Below, one piece after another: positions 44,050 through 51,864 of a stretch of 64,000 nucleotides of DNA (its first letter is position 1; each line of letters starts with the position of its first letter). The notes under the pieces are model-generated. The model saw nothing but the letters and a program-made list of their open reading frames with translations. It was not told the origin of the DNA and ran no database searches. The DNA is from Candidatus Glassbacteria bacterium. Lineage in GTDB: Bacteria; Gemmatimonadota; Glassbacteria; GWA2-58-10. The stretch spans positions 120,228 to 184,227 of the forward strand of contig VRUH01000002.1 of assembly GCA_019456185.1 (NCBI GenBank). The letters are read 5' to 3'. Made by a program: the position numbers and the translations under genes.

Positions 44050-45192
44050 TTACTGGCTCTGCTCGTCAGCCGGCTTATTCTCCTGGGCTTCCTTGAATAC
44101 CTCGATAGCTTTCTGCTGATTTCCGATCTTGCTGTAGCCCACACCCAGGTTGGAGAGGGTTATGTAGGTGCGCTCGCAGCCGTTGTCCAGCATGGTCTCG
44201 ATTGTCTCGACAACCTGCGCCCAGTTTTCGAGGTTGATATAGGAGTAATAGAGCTGCTCACCGGCCTCGCAGTCCGACGGGTTATCATCCATTACGTACT
44301 CGTAGGCTTCCGCGGCGCGCTCAAGGTAATGGGTGGCCTGTTCGGAGTCCTTTTCGCCTTCGGCCTTGTTGCGGGTTTCGGAAACCCACATCTGGTAATA
44401 ACAGCTTCCCGCGTTGAAATAGTCAGCCTCGGTCATCTCCGCACCCGCGTCCTCGAACAGTTCCTCGTAAAGCATGCCGGCGCTTTCGAAATCCTGCATA
44501 CTCATGAAGATAGTGACCAGACGCTTCTTGGCGGTAATATCGAACGGGTTCTCCTCCAGATAGGCTTCATAGACCTCGATCGCCTCGTCGTAGCGGTCGG
44601 CCATGATATAAGCCTGGCCAAGATTCTTGACGAATTGCTCGTCTTCCGGATCCAGTTCGATAGCCCTCTGCAAGCTCTCGATCGCACCGTCGAAATACAG
44701 CCGGGCGCTGTCGGGCTGAGGCGGCTGGGCCTCCTGGAATGCCTCCGCCTGGCTGAGCATCGCCACGCCGAGATTGGCATGGCTTTCCTTGCGGTCGGAA
44801 TTGACCCTGTTGGCGATCCGGAACTTGTTAATCGCCTCCGGATAGCGCTGCTGGTCGAGCAGGGCCTGTGCATCGCGTATGAACTGGGCCCAGTAATAGT
44901 CGCGCCATTTGTCGATTTCCTTGACCAGCTTGCGCTTGGGCTCGAGATCCAGGGCTTTGTTGAAATTTTCGCCGGCCTTATCCCAGTTGGCTATCCCGGC
45001 GTAGGCGCGGCCGAGGTAATAGAACAGTTCCGGGTCATCGGCGTACTTGTCCTTGTTTTTCTCGAGGACCTTGATCGCTGACTCGTATTTCTTGGCACTG
45101 AGCCTGACCCTGGCTCCCGTGACCACCGGGCTGGATGCCACGGTAAACATCCAGACACAGCTTACGGCCATGAAAATCAATAACTTGCGCAT
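44050..45192 (-). CDS. Secreted TPR-repeat protein
   Basis: A signal peptide (LLIFMAVSCVWMFTVASS) leads into six or more TPR units, such as YESAIKVLEKNKDKYADDPE, LFYYLGRAYAGIANWDKAGE, YPEAINKFRIANRVNSDRKE, QFVKNLGQAYIMADRYDEAI and LSNLGVGYSKIGNQQKAIEV. The surface is strongly acidic. It probably works as a periplasmic scaffold; there is no catalytic motif. GGAGA lies just before the ATG. A promoter with a 12-bp palindrome at its start site is found at 45316-45358, and the strong hairpin at 43949-43993 follows the gene. Confidence 0.8.
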   Translation of the reverse strand: MRKLLIFMAVSCVWMFTVASSPVVTGARVRLSAKKYESAIKVLEKNKDKYADDPELFYYLGRAYAGIANWDKAGENFNKALDLEPKRKLVKEIDKWRDYYWAQFIRDAQALLDQQRYPEAINKFRIANRVNSDRKESHANLGVAMLSQAEAFQEAQPPQPDSARLYFDGAIESLQRAIELDPEDEQFVKNLGQAYIMADRYDEAIEVYEAYLEENPFDITAKKRLVTIFMSMQDFESAGMLYEELFEDAGAEMTEADYFNAGSCYYQMWVSETRNKAEGEKDSEQATHYLERAAEAYEYVMDDNPSDCEAGEQLYYSYINLENWAQVVETIETMLDNGCERTYITLSNLGVGYSKIGNQQKAIEVFKEAQENKPADEQSQ

Positions 45193-45315
45193 TTCTCCGT
45201 CCCAGTTGACGTTTTACGAATTGAAAGCCTTTTTGCCGCTTCATTCCCGGGTTTAGCAAAGCGGCTTTCTCGAATAATCATCAAGAAAAGGATTTTTTAC
45301 AGGTTTTCACTCCCT

Positions 45316-45327
45316 GGTTTGCAAACC
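45316..45327. promoter_or_regulatory. Operator-like 12-bp palindrome GGTTTGCAAACC
   Basis: The perfect palindrome begins 3 bases downstream of the -10 box of the TPR-gene promoter, covering the likely transcription start. Its core GTTTGCAAAC recurs at 46355-46364, upstream of the small secreted protein gene. Confidence 0.5.
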
Positions 45328-45329
45328 AT

Positions 45330-45358
45330 AAAATAGGTTGCGTACTTTTTCCAGTCAA
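45330..45358 (-). promoter_or_regulatory. Sigma-70-like promoter of the TPR gene
   Basis: On the minus strand TTGACT (45353-45358), a 17-base spacer and TATTTT (45330-45335) are seen. The start would fall near 45323, within the palindrome, leaving a leader of about 130 bases. Confidence 0.55.
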
Positions 45359-45452
45359 GATATTTCGTCTGATTCAACTCCCCCGGAGCAGTTTTACCCC
45401 ATTTACGGTCTGCAACAGGTCTTTGAGCTTTTGACAGGCAATCCAGGGCTGT

Positions 45453-46196
45453 TTATTCATTTTTATCTCTCCCTGCTTTCGACGCTTCCAGCATACCCAC
45501 GGGCAAGTTCAGCAGGGTCTCGAGATATTCGGCCGCTTCGGCGCCCTTCCCATAATACGCAACTTCCGCTTCATCATCACCCAGCGCGAGCAGTCCATTG
45601 CAGCAGCCCAGCAGCGCCGCCGGACTCGAGGTGCCGGCCAGGATTATCGCGCCACGGTTTCGCTGGCGGCTGATAAATTCGGCGACGGCCCGGGTGCGCA
45701 CTCCGTCCATCCGCTCCAGCGGACTGTACAGGATCCAGCAAAGCGGCTGAGCCAGAGACTGGGAGGCCAGCAGCAGACAGCGGCGCTCGCCTTCGCCAAG
45801 CTCCCAGACCGAGTGGTTCAGCTTCCGAGAGAAATCGAGCCCGAACGGGATTTCCTCTCCGTGCCCGGTGTTGTCCCGCCTGCCCGCTTGAGCAGCGTAG
45901 AAAGCCAGCTGTTCTCCCACAGTCGTCCCTGCAAAGTATTCCCTGCCCGGCGGCGGCAGGACTGCAACCGATGGCAGGAAATTCGTCCGATATGTGCCAT
46001 CCTGCTTCGCTACTTCGACCGTAAAGCGGCCGTCCGGACAGATTCCGGCCAAATTGTCCAGCAGCGGCCCCCAGATCTGCTCGTCCCTGGCCCAGACAAT
46101 CACGGCATCGGCGGGAAAAACGGACAGGAGGAACTCGCCCTCATCGCGTTTATCCCGGAACCCGCTAACATTAATTTTATCGAAATCCGCGCCCAT
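45453..46196 (-). CDS. Degenerate ABC-ATPase-like protein lacking Walker A
   Basis: The 247-residue protein follows the ABC ATPase outline but without catalytic residues. At the Walker A position stands VIVWARDEQIWGPLLDNLAG, with no GxxGxGK[ST]. A Q-loop-like part reads VAVLPPPGREYFAGTTVGEQ. The signature is altered to ELGEGERRCLLLASQSLA. Walker B reads LCWILYSPLERMDGV, with no DE pair, and AIILAGTSSPAALLGCC stands where the switch His strand should be. It probably neither binds nor hydrolyses ATP in the usual way and could act as a regulatory or structural subunit. No transporter gene is next to it. GGAG is 5 bases before the ATG. Confidence 0.6.
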   Translation of the reverse strand: MGADFDKINVSGFRDKRDEGEFLLSVFPADAVIVWARDEQIWGPLLDNLAGICPDGRFTVEVAKQDGTYRTNFLPSVAVLPPPGREYFAGTTVGEQLAFYAAQAGRRDNTGHGEEIPFGLDFSRKLNHSVWELGEGERRCLLLASQSLAQPLCWILYSPLERMDGVRTRAVAEFISRQRNRGAIILAGTSSPAALLGCCNGLLALGDDEAEVAYYGKGAEAAEYLETLLNLPVGMLEASKAGRDKNE

Positions 46197-46235
46197 AAGT
46201 GCTCCGGAGTGCTCTGTGAAAAAAAATACTAAACC

Positions 46236-46265
46236 TTGACAAAATTATAACGATTATGTAATTAT
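46236..46265 (+). promoter_or_regulatory. Possible promoter of the small secreted protein gene
   Basis: TTGACA (46236-46241) is perfect. After an 18-base spacer AATTAT (46260-46265) is preceded by TGT, an extended -10. The leader to the ATG at 46415 would be about 140 bases and contains the GTTTGCAAAC palindrome. Confidence 0.35.
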
Positions 46266-46354
46266 GGGCTTTGTATGCATTTGTAAGATCGCAGCCGGCT
46301 GCGGACCGTTGCGGCAAGTAAGTTGTGAAACTGATCAAATATTCAATTCATCAA

Positions 46355-46364
46355 GTTTGCAAAC
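46355..46364. promoter_or_regulatory. Operator-like palindrome GTTTGCAAAC, second copy
   Basis: This perfect 10-bp palindrome is identical to the core of 45316-45327 and lies 51 bases before the small secreted protein gene. A near copy, GTTTGCTAAC (63179-63188), is in the leader of the pilus operon. Confidence 0.45.
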
Positions 46365-46414
46365 AATTGGTTTCTTAAGATAGATCGCACCTTTCACCGA
46401 ACAGGAAGCCCCCC

Positions 46415-46819
46415 ATGAAAGCTGTGTTCGCCGCTCTGCTCGCCGTTGGTCTGGCCGTCGGACTTGCATCGGCCGATGAGAAATCAGAGAAGGGAAGTTT
46501 TGGCGTGGTTATCAACCAGAACTTCGTATTTTTCTCCTATGTTTTGACCTATATCGGCGATAGCGAAACAGCCGAGGGGCATGTTGCATTCTTTCTCGAA
46601 TTCAAGGATAACAAGGGTTACGATATCCCCAACGAGGTCGACGATACGGAAACGTACCTTAAAATCGGCGTCAAAAAGATTACGGGCAAAGCCGAACGCA
46701 AAAGCAGCGAGTCAGTAATGCTGCTGTTTCCCCTGGAAGACGGACAGAAACTCAAGGGCCGGGTAACCGTCTACACCAGGATTTTCGACAGCAAGTTGAA
46801 AAAACGCTTCCGCTTCTGA
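46415..46819 (+). CDS. Small secreted beta-rich protein, family unknown
   Basis: The 134-residue product has a clear signal peptide (AALLAVGLAVGLASADEK). The mature ~113 residues look like a small beta-sandwich: GSFGVVINQNFVFFSYVLTY, AEGHVAFFLEFKDNKGYDIP, TYLKIGVKKITGKAERKSSE and LKGRVTVYTRIFDSKLKKRF. It ends in a basic/aromatic tail. No family is recognised. AGGAAG lies 6 bases before the ATG. It stands alone on the + strand, with an AT-rich regulatory region upstream and a hairpin after it. Confidence 0.65.
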   Translation: MKAVFAALLAVGLAVGLASADEKSEKGSFGVVINQNFVFFSYVLTYIGDSETAEGHVAFFLEFKDNKGYDIPNEVDDTETYLKIGVKKITGKAERKSSESVMLLFPLEDGQKLKGRVTVYTRIFDSKLKKRFRF

Positions 46820-46852
46820 TCTCCGCCCTTTCAATCAATATACGGTTTGCAG

Positions 46853-46883
46853 CGCCGGGACGCCACCAGCTCCCGGCGTTTCT
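46853..46883 (+). terminator. Hairpin after the small secreted protein gene
   Basis: CGCCGGG (46853-46859) pairs perfectly with CCCGGCG (46872-46878), followed by TTTCT. The T-run is short, so termination may be partial. Confidence 0.5.
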
Positions 46884-46960
46884 GCTTGGAGAACCGATTG
46901 CCACCCCTTCCTACATTCCCTGCTCGCAGGATGTTCCCGAAATATTGCAGTAACGCTAAG

Positions 46961-47896
46961 CTAGGCCCGGGGATGAAAGTCGCGATGAACCTGACGGAGA
47001 GTGTCGCTGGAAAGGTGGGAGTAGATCTTGGTCGTGCTGATATCCGCGTGCCCTAACATCTCCTGGACAACCCGCAGGTCCGCGCCGTTTTCGACCAGAT
47101 GCGTGGCGAATGAGTGACGGAACACGTGGGGATAAACCCGGCTTTCGATACCCGCGAGACGGGCGTATTTCTGCAGTATTTTCCAGATTCCCATCCTGGT
47201 GACCGGTCTGCCGCCGCGCCGGTTGAGAAAAACGCTCGCTCCGCCTCCGCCCTTGTCCAGCAGGGGGCGTTCGATTGCGATATATTCACCCAGAGCGGCC
47301 AGTGCCAGCTCACCGAGCGGGACAACCCGCTCCTTGCCGCCCTTGCCGAACACTATCACCAGCGCCTCGGTGAAGCGAATATCCTCCAGGCGCAGCCCAA
47401 CGACTTCCGATACGCGCATCCCGGTGCCGTACATCAGCTCGATCAACGCCCTGTCGCGCAGCCCGCCGGCTTTCGCTGTATCTATTTCGTTCAGCATGGC
47501 CACGATTTCGTCCAGGGTCAGGACTTCGGGCAGCTTACGGCCGCGGCGGGGCAATTCCAGCTTACGGGCGGGATTCGACCGCACCACATCTTCGCCGCAG
47601 AGGAAACGGAAATAGAGACGAATGGAACTCAGCTTGCGCGACAGCGAACTGGCCGCCAGGCCGGTCTCGGCCAGCTCGTTCAGATAATCGGCTACGAGTG
47701 CGCGGTCGATATCCGCTGGCCCGCCTGCTCCCGCGCGCACAGCCTCAGCGGCAAAACAGGCCACATCGCGCGTGTAAGCGCCGATAGTGTTGGCCGCCAG
47801 GTTACGCTCGAACACCAGATAGTCCCCGAACTGCTCGAGCAGGAAAGTGCGTGGGACAGGCGGAGCGGAGCCGGCTGTATCGTTTTCGTCACTCAT
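46961..47896 (-). CDS. xerD: Tyrosine recombinase XerC/XerD
   Basis: A 311-residue site-specific recombinase of the Xer type that resolves chromosome dimers at dif. The N-terminal SAM-like domain (FGDYLVFERNLAANTIGAYTRD) is followed by the catalytic residues R (GTGMRVSEVVGL), K (VFGKGGKERVVPLG), H-x-x-R (HVFRHSFATHLVENGADL), H (LGHADISTT) and Y (KIYSH). All are intact. XerC and XerD cannot be told apart safely by eye; XerD is preferred. The start overlaps the stop of the upstream hydrolase gene by 4 bases. No mobile genes or attachment sites are nearby. Confidence 0.85.
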   Translation of the reverse strand: MSDENDTAGSAPPVPRTFLLEQFGDYLVFERNLAANTIGAYTRDVACFAAEAVRAGAGGPADIDRALVADYLNELAETGLAASSLSRKLSSIRLYFRFLCGEDVVRSNPARKLELPRRGRKLPEVLTLDEIVAMLNEIDTAKAGGLRDRALIELMYGTGMRVSEVVGLRLEDIRFTEALVIVFGKGGKERVVPLGELALAALGEYIAIERPLLDKGGGGASVFLNRRGGRPVTRMGIWKILQKYARLAGIESRVYPHVFRHSFATHLVENGADLRVVQEMLGHADISTTKIYSHLSSDTLRQVHRDFHPRA

Positions 47897-48516
47897 ATCA
47901 GGAACGGGTTGTGCCGCTTCTCGATACCGATCGTCGTATCGCGGCCGTGGCCGGGGTAGACTATCGTATCATCCGGCAGCGTGAGCAGGTTTTCCCTGAT
48001 TTTCGAGAGCAGCAAATCCTCATCGCAGCCGGGAAAATCGGTCCGGCCGACCGAACCCATGAACAGAGCGTCACCGGTAAAAACCACCCCGTGCCCGTGG
48101 AACGATACTCCTCCCGGGCTATGACCCGGCGTGTGGAGCACCTCCAGTTCGTGTCCGCCGAACTCAACCCGACCGCCAACCTCCAGGAAGCCATCGGCCG
48201 GCGGGCTGACAACCGGCAGGCCGTAGAACGCGCTCATGTTCAGCCGGGGGTCGGCCAGCAGGGGAGCCTCGTCCGGGTGGATCAGCAGCGGAACACCGAA
48301 CCTTGTCCTTACCGCCCGGTTGGCGGCCACATGGTCGCCGTGGCCGTGGGTATTGAGGATATACTGCGGTTTTATCCGCCGGCTTTCGATTTCGGCGATA
48401 ATCCTCGCCCCCTCGCCGCCGGGGTCGATCACCACGCCGGCGCCCGAGTCTTCGTCCCAGGCCAGGTAGCAGTTGGACTGCAGCGGATCAAGCTGAATCT
48501 TGCGCACTGCGAGCAT
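47893..48516 (-). CDS. Glyoxalase II-like MBL-fold hydrolase
   Basis: The protein of about 208 residues shows the glyoxalase II/YcbL pattern: QSNCYLAWDEDSGAGVVIDP, the metal motif LNTHGHGDHVAAN, HTPGHSPGGVSFHGHGVVFT, GDALFMGSVGRTDFPG and VYPGHGRDTTIGIEK. It likely hydrolyses thioesters such as lactoyl-glutathione or related substrates, but lacks the C-terminal substrate domain of full glyoxalase II. The ATG at 48516 is favoured by GGGAAAAG 2-4 bases upstream of it; an ATG at 48528 has no signal. The gene overlaps the end of uvrC by 29 bases. Confidence 0.85.
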   Translation of the reverse strand: MLAVRKIQLDPLQSNCYLAWDEDSGAGVVIDPGGEGARIIAEIESRRIKPQYILNTHGHGDHVAANRAVRTRFGVPLLIHPDEAPLLADPRLNMSAFYGLPVVSPPADGFLEVGGRVEFGGHELEVLHTPGHSPGGVSFHGHGVVFTGDALFMGSVGRTDFPGCDEDLLLSKIRENLLTLPDDTIVYPGHGRDTTIGIEKRHNPFLI

Positions 48517-50362
48517 CGCTTTTCCCATCGTTCAGAAAGTCCGCCACCTTGCGGGCCATCGCCTGCGAAAACCCTTTAACTCCCGACAGCTGCTCGACAG
48601 AGGCCCGGGCCACAGCCGCCGGCGAGCCGAATTCCTCCAGCAGCGCGGCTGTCCTGGACGGCCCTATTCCGGGGATCCGGTTGAGCTTTGAATCGAGCGT
48701 ATTTTTGCTGCGGACCTTGCGATGGTATTCCACCGCGAAACGATGGGCCTCGTCGCGGACCCGCATCAGCATGCGCAGCGCCTCGCTGCGCCGGGAAAGA
48801 CCGAACGGCTCCGGGTTTCCCGGCAGGTACAGCTCCTCCTCGCGCTTGGCCAGGGCTACAATCTGCGGCAGTTCCAGACCCGTTTCACTGATCGCCTCCA
48901 CCGCCGCGCCAAGCTGGCCCTTGCCCCCGTCGATCACAACCAGGTGCGGGCATTCGATTTCACCACCGGCCACCCGGCTGAAATAGCGGCCCACGGCCTC
49001 CTTCATCATCGCAAAATCGTCCTGCCCGCTCTCACGGCGAATCCGGAACTTGCGGTATGCGCTCTTGAGCGGTTTGCCGTTCCGCGAACAGCTCATCGCG
49101 GCCACGGCGTGGCTGCCCTGGATCGTCGAGACGTCGAAACAGACGATCAGCCGTGGCAGGCGTTTGAGGCCCAGGGTTTTCTGCAGCTCAAGCAGGGCCT
49201 CGGGCACCCGCTGGCGCGCCTGCTCGCGGTGCATCACGACTTCCTCGAGCAGAAGGTGGCTGTTGCGCTCGGCCATCCGCACCAGCCGGACCTTGTCGCC
49301 CCGCTCGGGAACGTGAAGGCGCACCTTGCGCCCTGAACGCTGGCTCAGCCACTTTTCGTAGAGTCCCGCGTCCTCGATCCGGTGGCTGAGATAGACGGCG
49401 GGAGGGTATTCCCTGTCTCCCAGGTAGGTGTGGCCGATAAAGGCGTTGAGTACCTCTTCGGGCGGCTCTTGAAGGTTGTTGCGCAGGAGGCGGTGCTCGC
49501 TGCCCAGCATCTTTCCGCCGCGGATTTTGAACACCACCGCGCAGGCGTCGCGGCCGTCCACCGACAAGGCCACCACGTCTGCGTCCTCTCCCCCCGGCGC
49601 ATCCATCCGCTGGCGCTGACTGACTTTCTCCACGGCCTTCAACTGGTCGCGGCAGCGCGCCGCCAGCTCGAAATCCAAGCCCTCGGACGCCGCTTTCATC
49701 TTGTGCCGCAGCCTGTCGGCGATCGGCTCGGTGCGGCCTTCCAGGAACTGGATCACCTCGGCCACCATCTCAGCGTAGTCTGCTTCCGTAATATGTCCGT
49801 GGCAGGGGGCCGAGCAATGCCCCAGGTGGAAGTTCAGGCACTCGCGCGCACCGCGCTGCTCGGGCAGCTTGTGACGGCAGGTGCGCAGGGGGAACACCTT
49901 GCCCAACACCTCCAGGGTGGTGCGCAGGGCGCCGGCATCGGTGTACGGCCCGAAATAGCGCGAACCGTCGTTGCTGTACTTGCGGGTGACAAACGCGCGC
50001 GGGAACGGCTCGGCCGTGGTAACCTTGAGAAAGGGATAGCGCTTGTCGTCCTTGAGGTCGACGTTGTAGCGCGGACGGTGTTCCTTGATCAGGTTGCACT
50101 CCAGCAGCAGGGCCTCGATCTCGCTGTCAGTGACAAGATAGTCGAACGTGGCGATCCGGCTCACCATCGCGGCCACCTTGGGATTGGCCGGAGTTCCCCG
50201 GAAATAACTGCGGACCCTGTTGGCCAGTTTCTTGGCTTTGCCGACATAAATAATCTTCCCCGCCTCGTCGCGCATCATGTACACGCCCGGCCGCATGGGC
50301 AGAGTGGACAGTTTCTGCTCGACAGCGGATTCGCTCCCGCATTTTGCGTTTTGCCCGGCCAT
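48488..50362 (-). CDS. uvrC: UvrABC excinuclease subunit C
   Basis: UvrC makes both incisions around bulky DNA lesions. It has the N-terminal GIY-YIG nuclease (LSTLPMRPGVYMMRDEAG, IIYVGKAKKLANRVRSYF), the middle ...CRHKLPEQRGARECLNFHLG cysteine region, a UVR motif (EGLDFELAARCRDQLKAVE), the RNase H-like endonuclease (IVCFDVSTIQGSHAVAAMSC, LVVIDGGKGQLGAAVEAI) and C-terminal helix-hairpin-helix repeats (LNRIPGIGPSRTAALLEEF). The ATG at 50362 agrees with the promoter at 50432-50460; an earlier in-frame start at 50440 would lie within that promoter. It leads a uvrC-hydrolase-xerD operon. Confidence 0.95.
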   Translation of the reverse strand: MAGQNAKCGSESAVEQKLSTLPMRPGVYMMRDEAGKIIYVGKAKKLANRVRSYFRGTPANPKVAAMVSRIATFDYLVTDSEIEALLLECNLIKEHRPRYNVDLKDDKRYPFLKVTTAEPFPRAFVTRKYSNDGSRYFGPYTDAGALRTTLEVLGKVFPLRTCRHKLPEQRGARECLNFHLGHCSAPCHGHITEADYAEMVAEVIQFLEGRTEPIADRLRHKMKAASEGLDFELAARCRDQLKAVEKVSQRQRMDAPGGEDADVVALSVDGRDACAVVFKIRGGKMLGSEHRLLRNNLQEPPEEVLNAFIGHTYLGDREYPPAVYLSHRIEDAGLYEKWLSQRSGRKVRLHVPERGDKVRLVRMAERNSHLLLEEVVMHREQARQRVPEALLELQKTLGLKRLPRLIVCFDVSTIQGSHAVAAMSCSRNGKPLKSAYRKFRIRRESGQDDFAMMKEAVGRYFSRVAGGEIECPHLVVIDGGKGQLGAAVEAISETGLELPQIVALAKREEELYLPGNPEPFGLSRRSEALRMLMRVRDEAHRFAVEYHRKVRSKNTLDSKLNRIPGIGPSRTAALLEEFGSPAAVARASVEQLSGVKGFSQAMARKVADFLNDGKSDARSAQDSA

Positions 50363-50431
50363 CAACAGTTCCCGGCAGCTGCCATGTAAAAATACGTACT
50401 TTCCACCCGGCGAAAAAATGACCCGGCAGGA

Positions 50432-50460
50432 AAAATACAAAAAATCCGCTGATATCTCAA
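50432..50460 (-). promoter_or_regulatory. Sigma-70-like promoter of uvrC
   Basis: On the minus strand TTGAGA (50455-50460), a 17-base spacer and TATTTT (50432-50437) are seen, with a likely start near 50425 and a leader of about 63 bases. Confidence 0.5.
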
Positions 50461-50469
50461 ATTATTACA
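50455..50469 (-). promoter_or_regulatory. Shared 15-base upstream element, copy 2 (uvrC)
   Basis: The minus-strand sequence TGTAATAATTTGAGA is identical to 25223-25237 and includes the predicted -35 hexamer of the uvrC promoter. Confidence 0.45.
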
Positions 50470-50482
50470 CGCGGCGGGAGAG

Positions 50483-51838
50483 TCAGTTGCCGACAGGCAA
50501 GGCGCCGGGAGTCAGTTGTCGCAAGCGGTTGCCGACCTTGGCGTTAAGCTGCTCCGAGCCGCCTCCGCCGGAGAGGAAAGAACGGTAGTGGCGGGCGGCG
50601 AGCGAAAGCTGGCCGGTCTGCTCGAAAAGGAGGGCGAGATTGTAGTGGGCCGCCGCGTATCCCGGATCGACAGCCAGCGCCTTGCGGAAACTCTGCTCGG
50701 CCTGCTCGGCCCTGTTCAGCCTGCGATAAATCAGGCCCATGTTGTTCAGCGCATCCAGGTTGCCCGGCTCCAGATCGACCGCCCTGTCGGCCTGCTCGAA
50801 CGCCAGTTCATACTGGCCGCCGTGGTAATAGGCCACGGCCATATTGTTGCGGGCTTTACTGTAATTCGGATCGATCAGCAGCGCTTTCTGCAGTACGGAA
50901 ACAGCTTTTTCATATTCACCGATCTGGTTGTAGAGCACACCCATATTACTGTAAACTTCGGCGTTATGCGGGGAAAGACGGATCACTTCAGCGTATTCGC
51001 TCAACGCCTCGCGGACATCGCCCTTGCGCTGGAAATAGACAGCCATGTTGAAATGGTAGATATCCTCGCGAAGGCGCTTGTCCTGCTCGCCCTTGTGGAC
51101 AATCGAACTCGGAGATCGAGGGAGCGGCGGCGCGGGAACAGCGTTATCCGGCACCGATCCTGACATCTGCCCGGCCTCCGGAGCGTCCGGCAGGAAAGTC
51201 AACTCACTTCCGGCGCTTTCCGCACCCGCGTTTTCAGCGGATGCGTCTTCCGGTACAGCGGCCGATGCCTGGTCTGAACCGGCTTCCGGGACCGGCGGGA
51301 CAGCCGGATCAGCCGCATCGCCACCAGGCGCTTCCTCTGCATCCGCCGCCGCTTTTTCAGTTGCGTCCTCGCCCTCTTCGGCCGCCCGCGACGGCTCTCC
51401 AGCCTGAGGCTCGGCCGGCTGTGAACCCGGCTGAGATGCGGATAGCTGCTCGCCGGTTGCCGAGACGCCGCCCCGGGTCATCCCCGGCAGGTAGACACTA
51501 TTTACGTAGTAGATCACAGCGGCGAACGCCACCAGCACGGTGGCGAAAATCGCCGCGATCCTCACTTTGCGCTGCTGCCAGATTTTCGGTTTTCCGGAGG
51601 GCTTCGCGGTCTTTTTGGCCCTGGATGCCGGGGCTGCCTTGGCCGCGGGTCCGGCGCTCACCACGGGCGGGACGGTCACCGGCTTGGCCCTGGGAGCGGG
51701 AGCAGCCGGCTGAGCCTGGGCCGCCGCTTTGGGCTGCCCCGCGTCCTTAGCCTTGCCCAGCTCGAACGGCGGCGGTGTATCGCCACCCGTGCGGCCCTTA
51801 CGCTGTGCCTTTTTCAATGCTTCGGCTATGATACTCAT
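50483..51838 (-). CDS. MshN/GspB-like membrane protein with TPR repeats
   Basis: The N-terminus MSIIAEALKKAQRKGRTGG is the motif found on GspB/MshN-type assembly proteins. A Pro/Ala-rich stretch leads to one membrane helix (AAIFATVLVAFAAVIYYV, near residue 105). An acidic Ala/Glu/Pro linker of ~130 residues follows, then five TPR units (YHFNMAVYFQRKGDVREALS through AAHYNLALLFEQTGQLSLAA). It is the last gene of the pilus locus. With the adjacent ExeA-like ATPase it corresponds to the MshM-MshN pair of the MSHA pilus, thought to help secretin assembly through peptidoglycan. Confidence 0.75.
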   Translation of the reverse strand: MSIIAEALKKAQRKGRTGGDTPPPFELGKAKDAGQPKAAAQAQPAAPAPRAKPVTVPPVVSAGPAAKAAPASRAKKTAKPSGKPKIWQQRKVRIAAIFATVLVAFAAVIYYVNSVYLPGMTRGGVSATGEQLSASQPGSQPAEPQAGEPSRAAEEGEDATEKAAADAEEAPGGDAADPAVPPVPEAGSDQASAAVPEDASAENAGAESAGSELTFLPDAPEAGQMSGSVPDNAVPAPPLPRSPSSIVHKGEQDKRLREDIYHFNMAVYFQRKGDVREALSEYAEVIRLSPHNAEVYSNMGVLYNQIGEYEKAVSVLQKALLIDPNYSKARNNMAVAYYHGGQYELAFEQADRAVDLEPGNLDALNNMGLIYRRLNRAEQAEQSFRKALAVDPGYAAAHYNLALLFEQTGQLSLAARHYRSFLSGGGGSEQLNAKVGNRLRQLTPGALPVGN

Positions 51839-51864
51839 CGCAACCGCGCGCCCCGAGTTGTGAT

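Noticed and set aside
44050..45192. TPR gene as a member of the pyr operon
   Set aside because: It has its own promoter and is followed by a strong terminator before pyrR.
46961..47896. Tyrosine recombinase as sign of a mobile element
   Set aside because: Sequence and the uvrC operon context fit a housekeeping Xer protein; no attachment repeats, phage or plasmid genes nearby.
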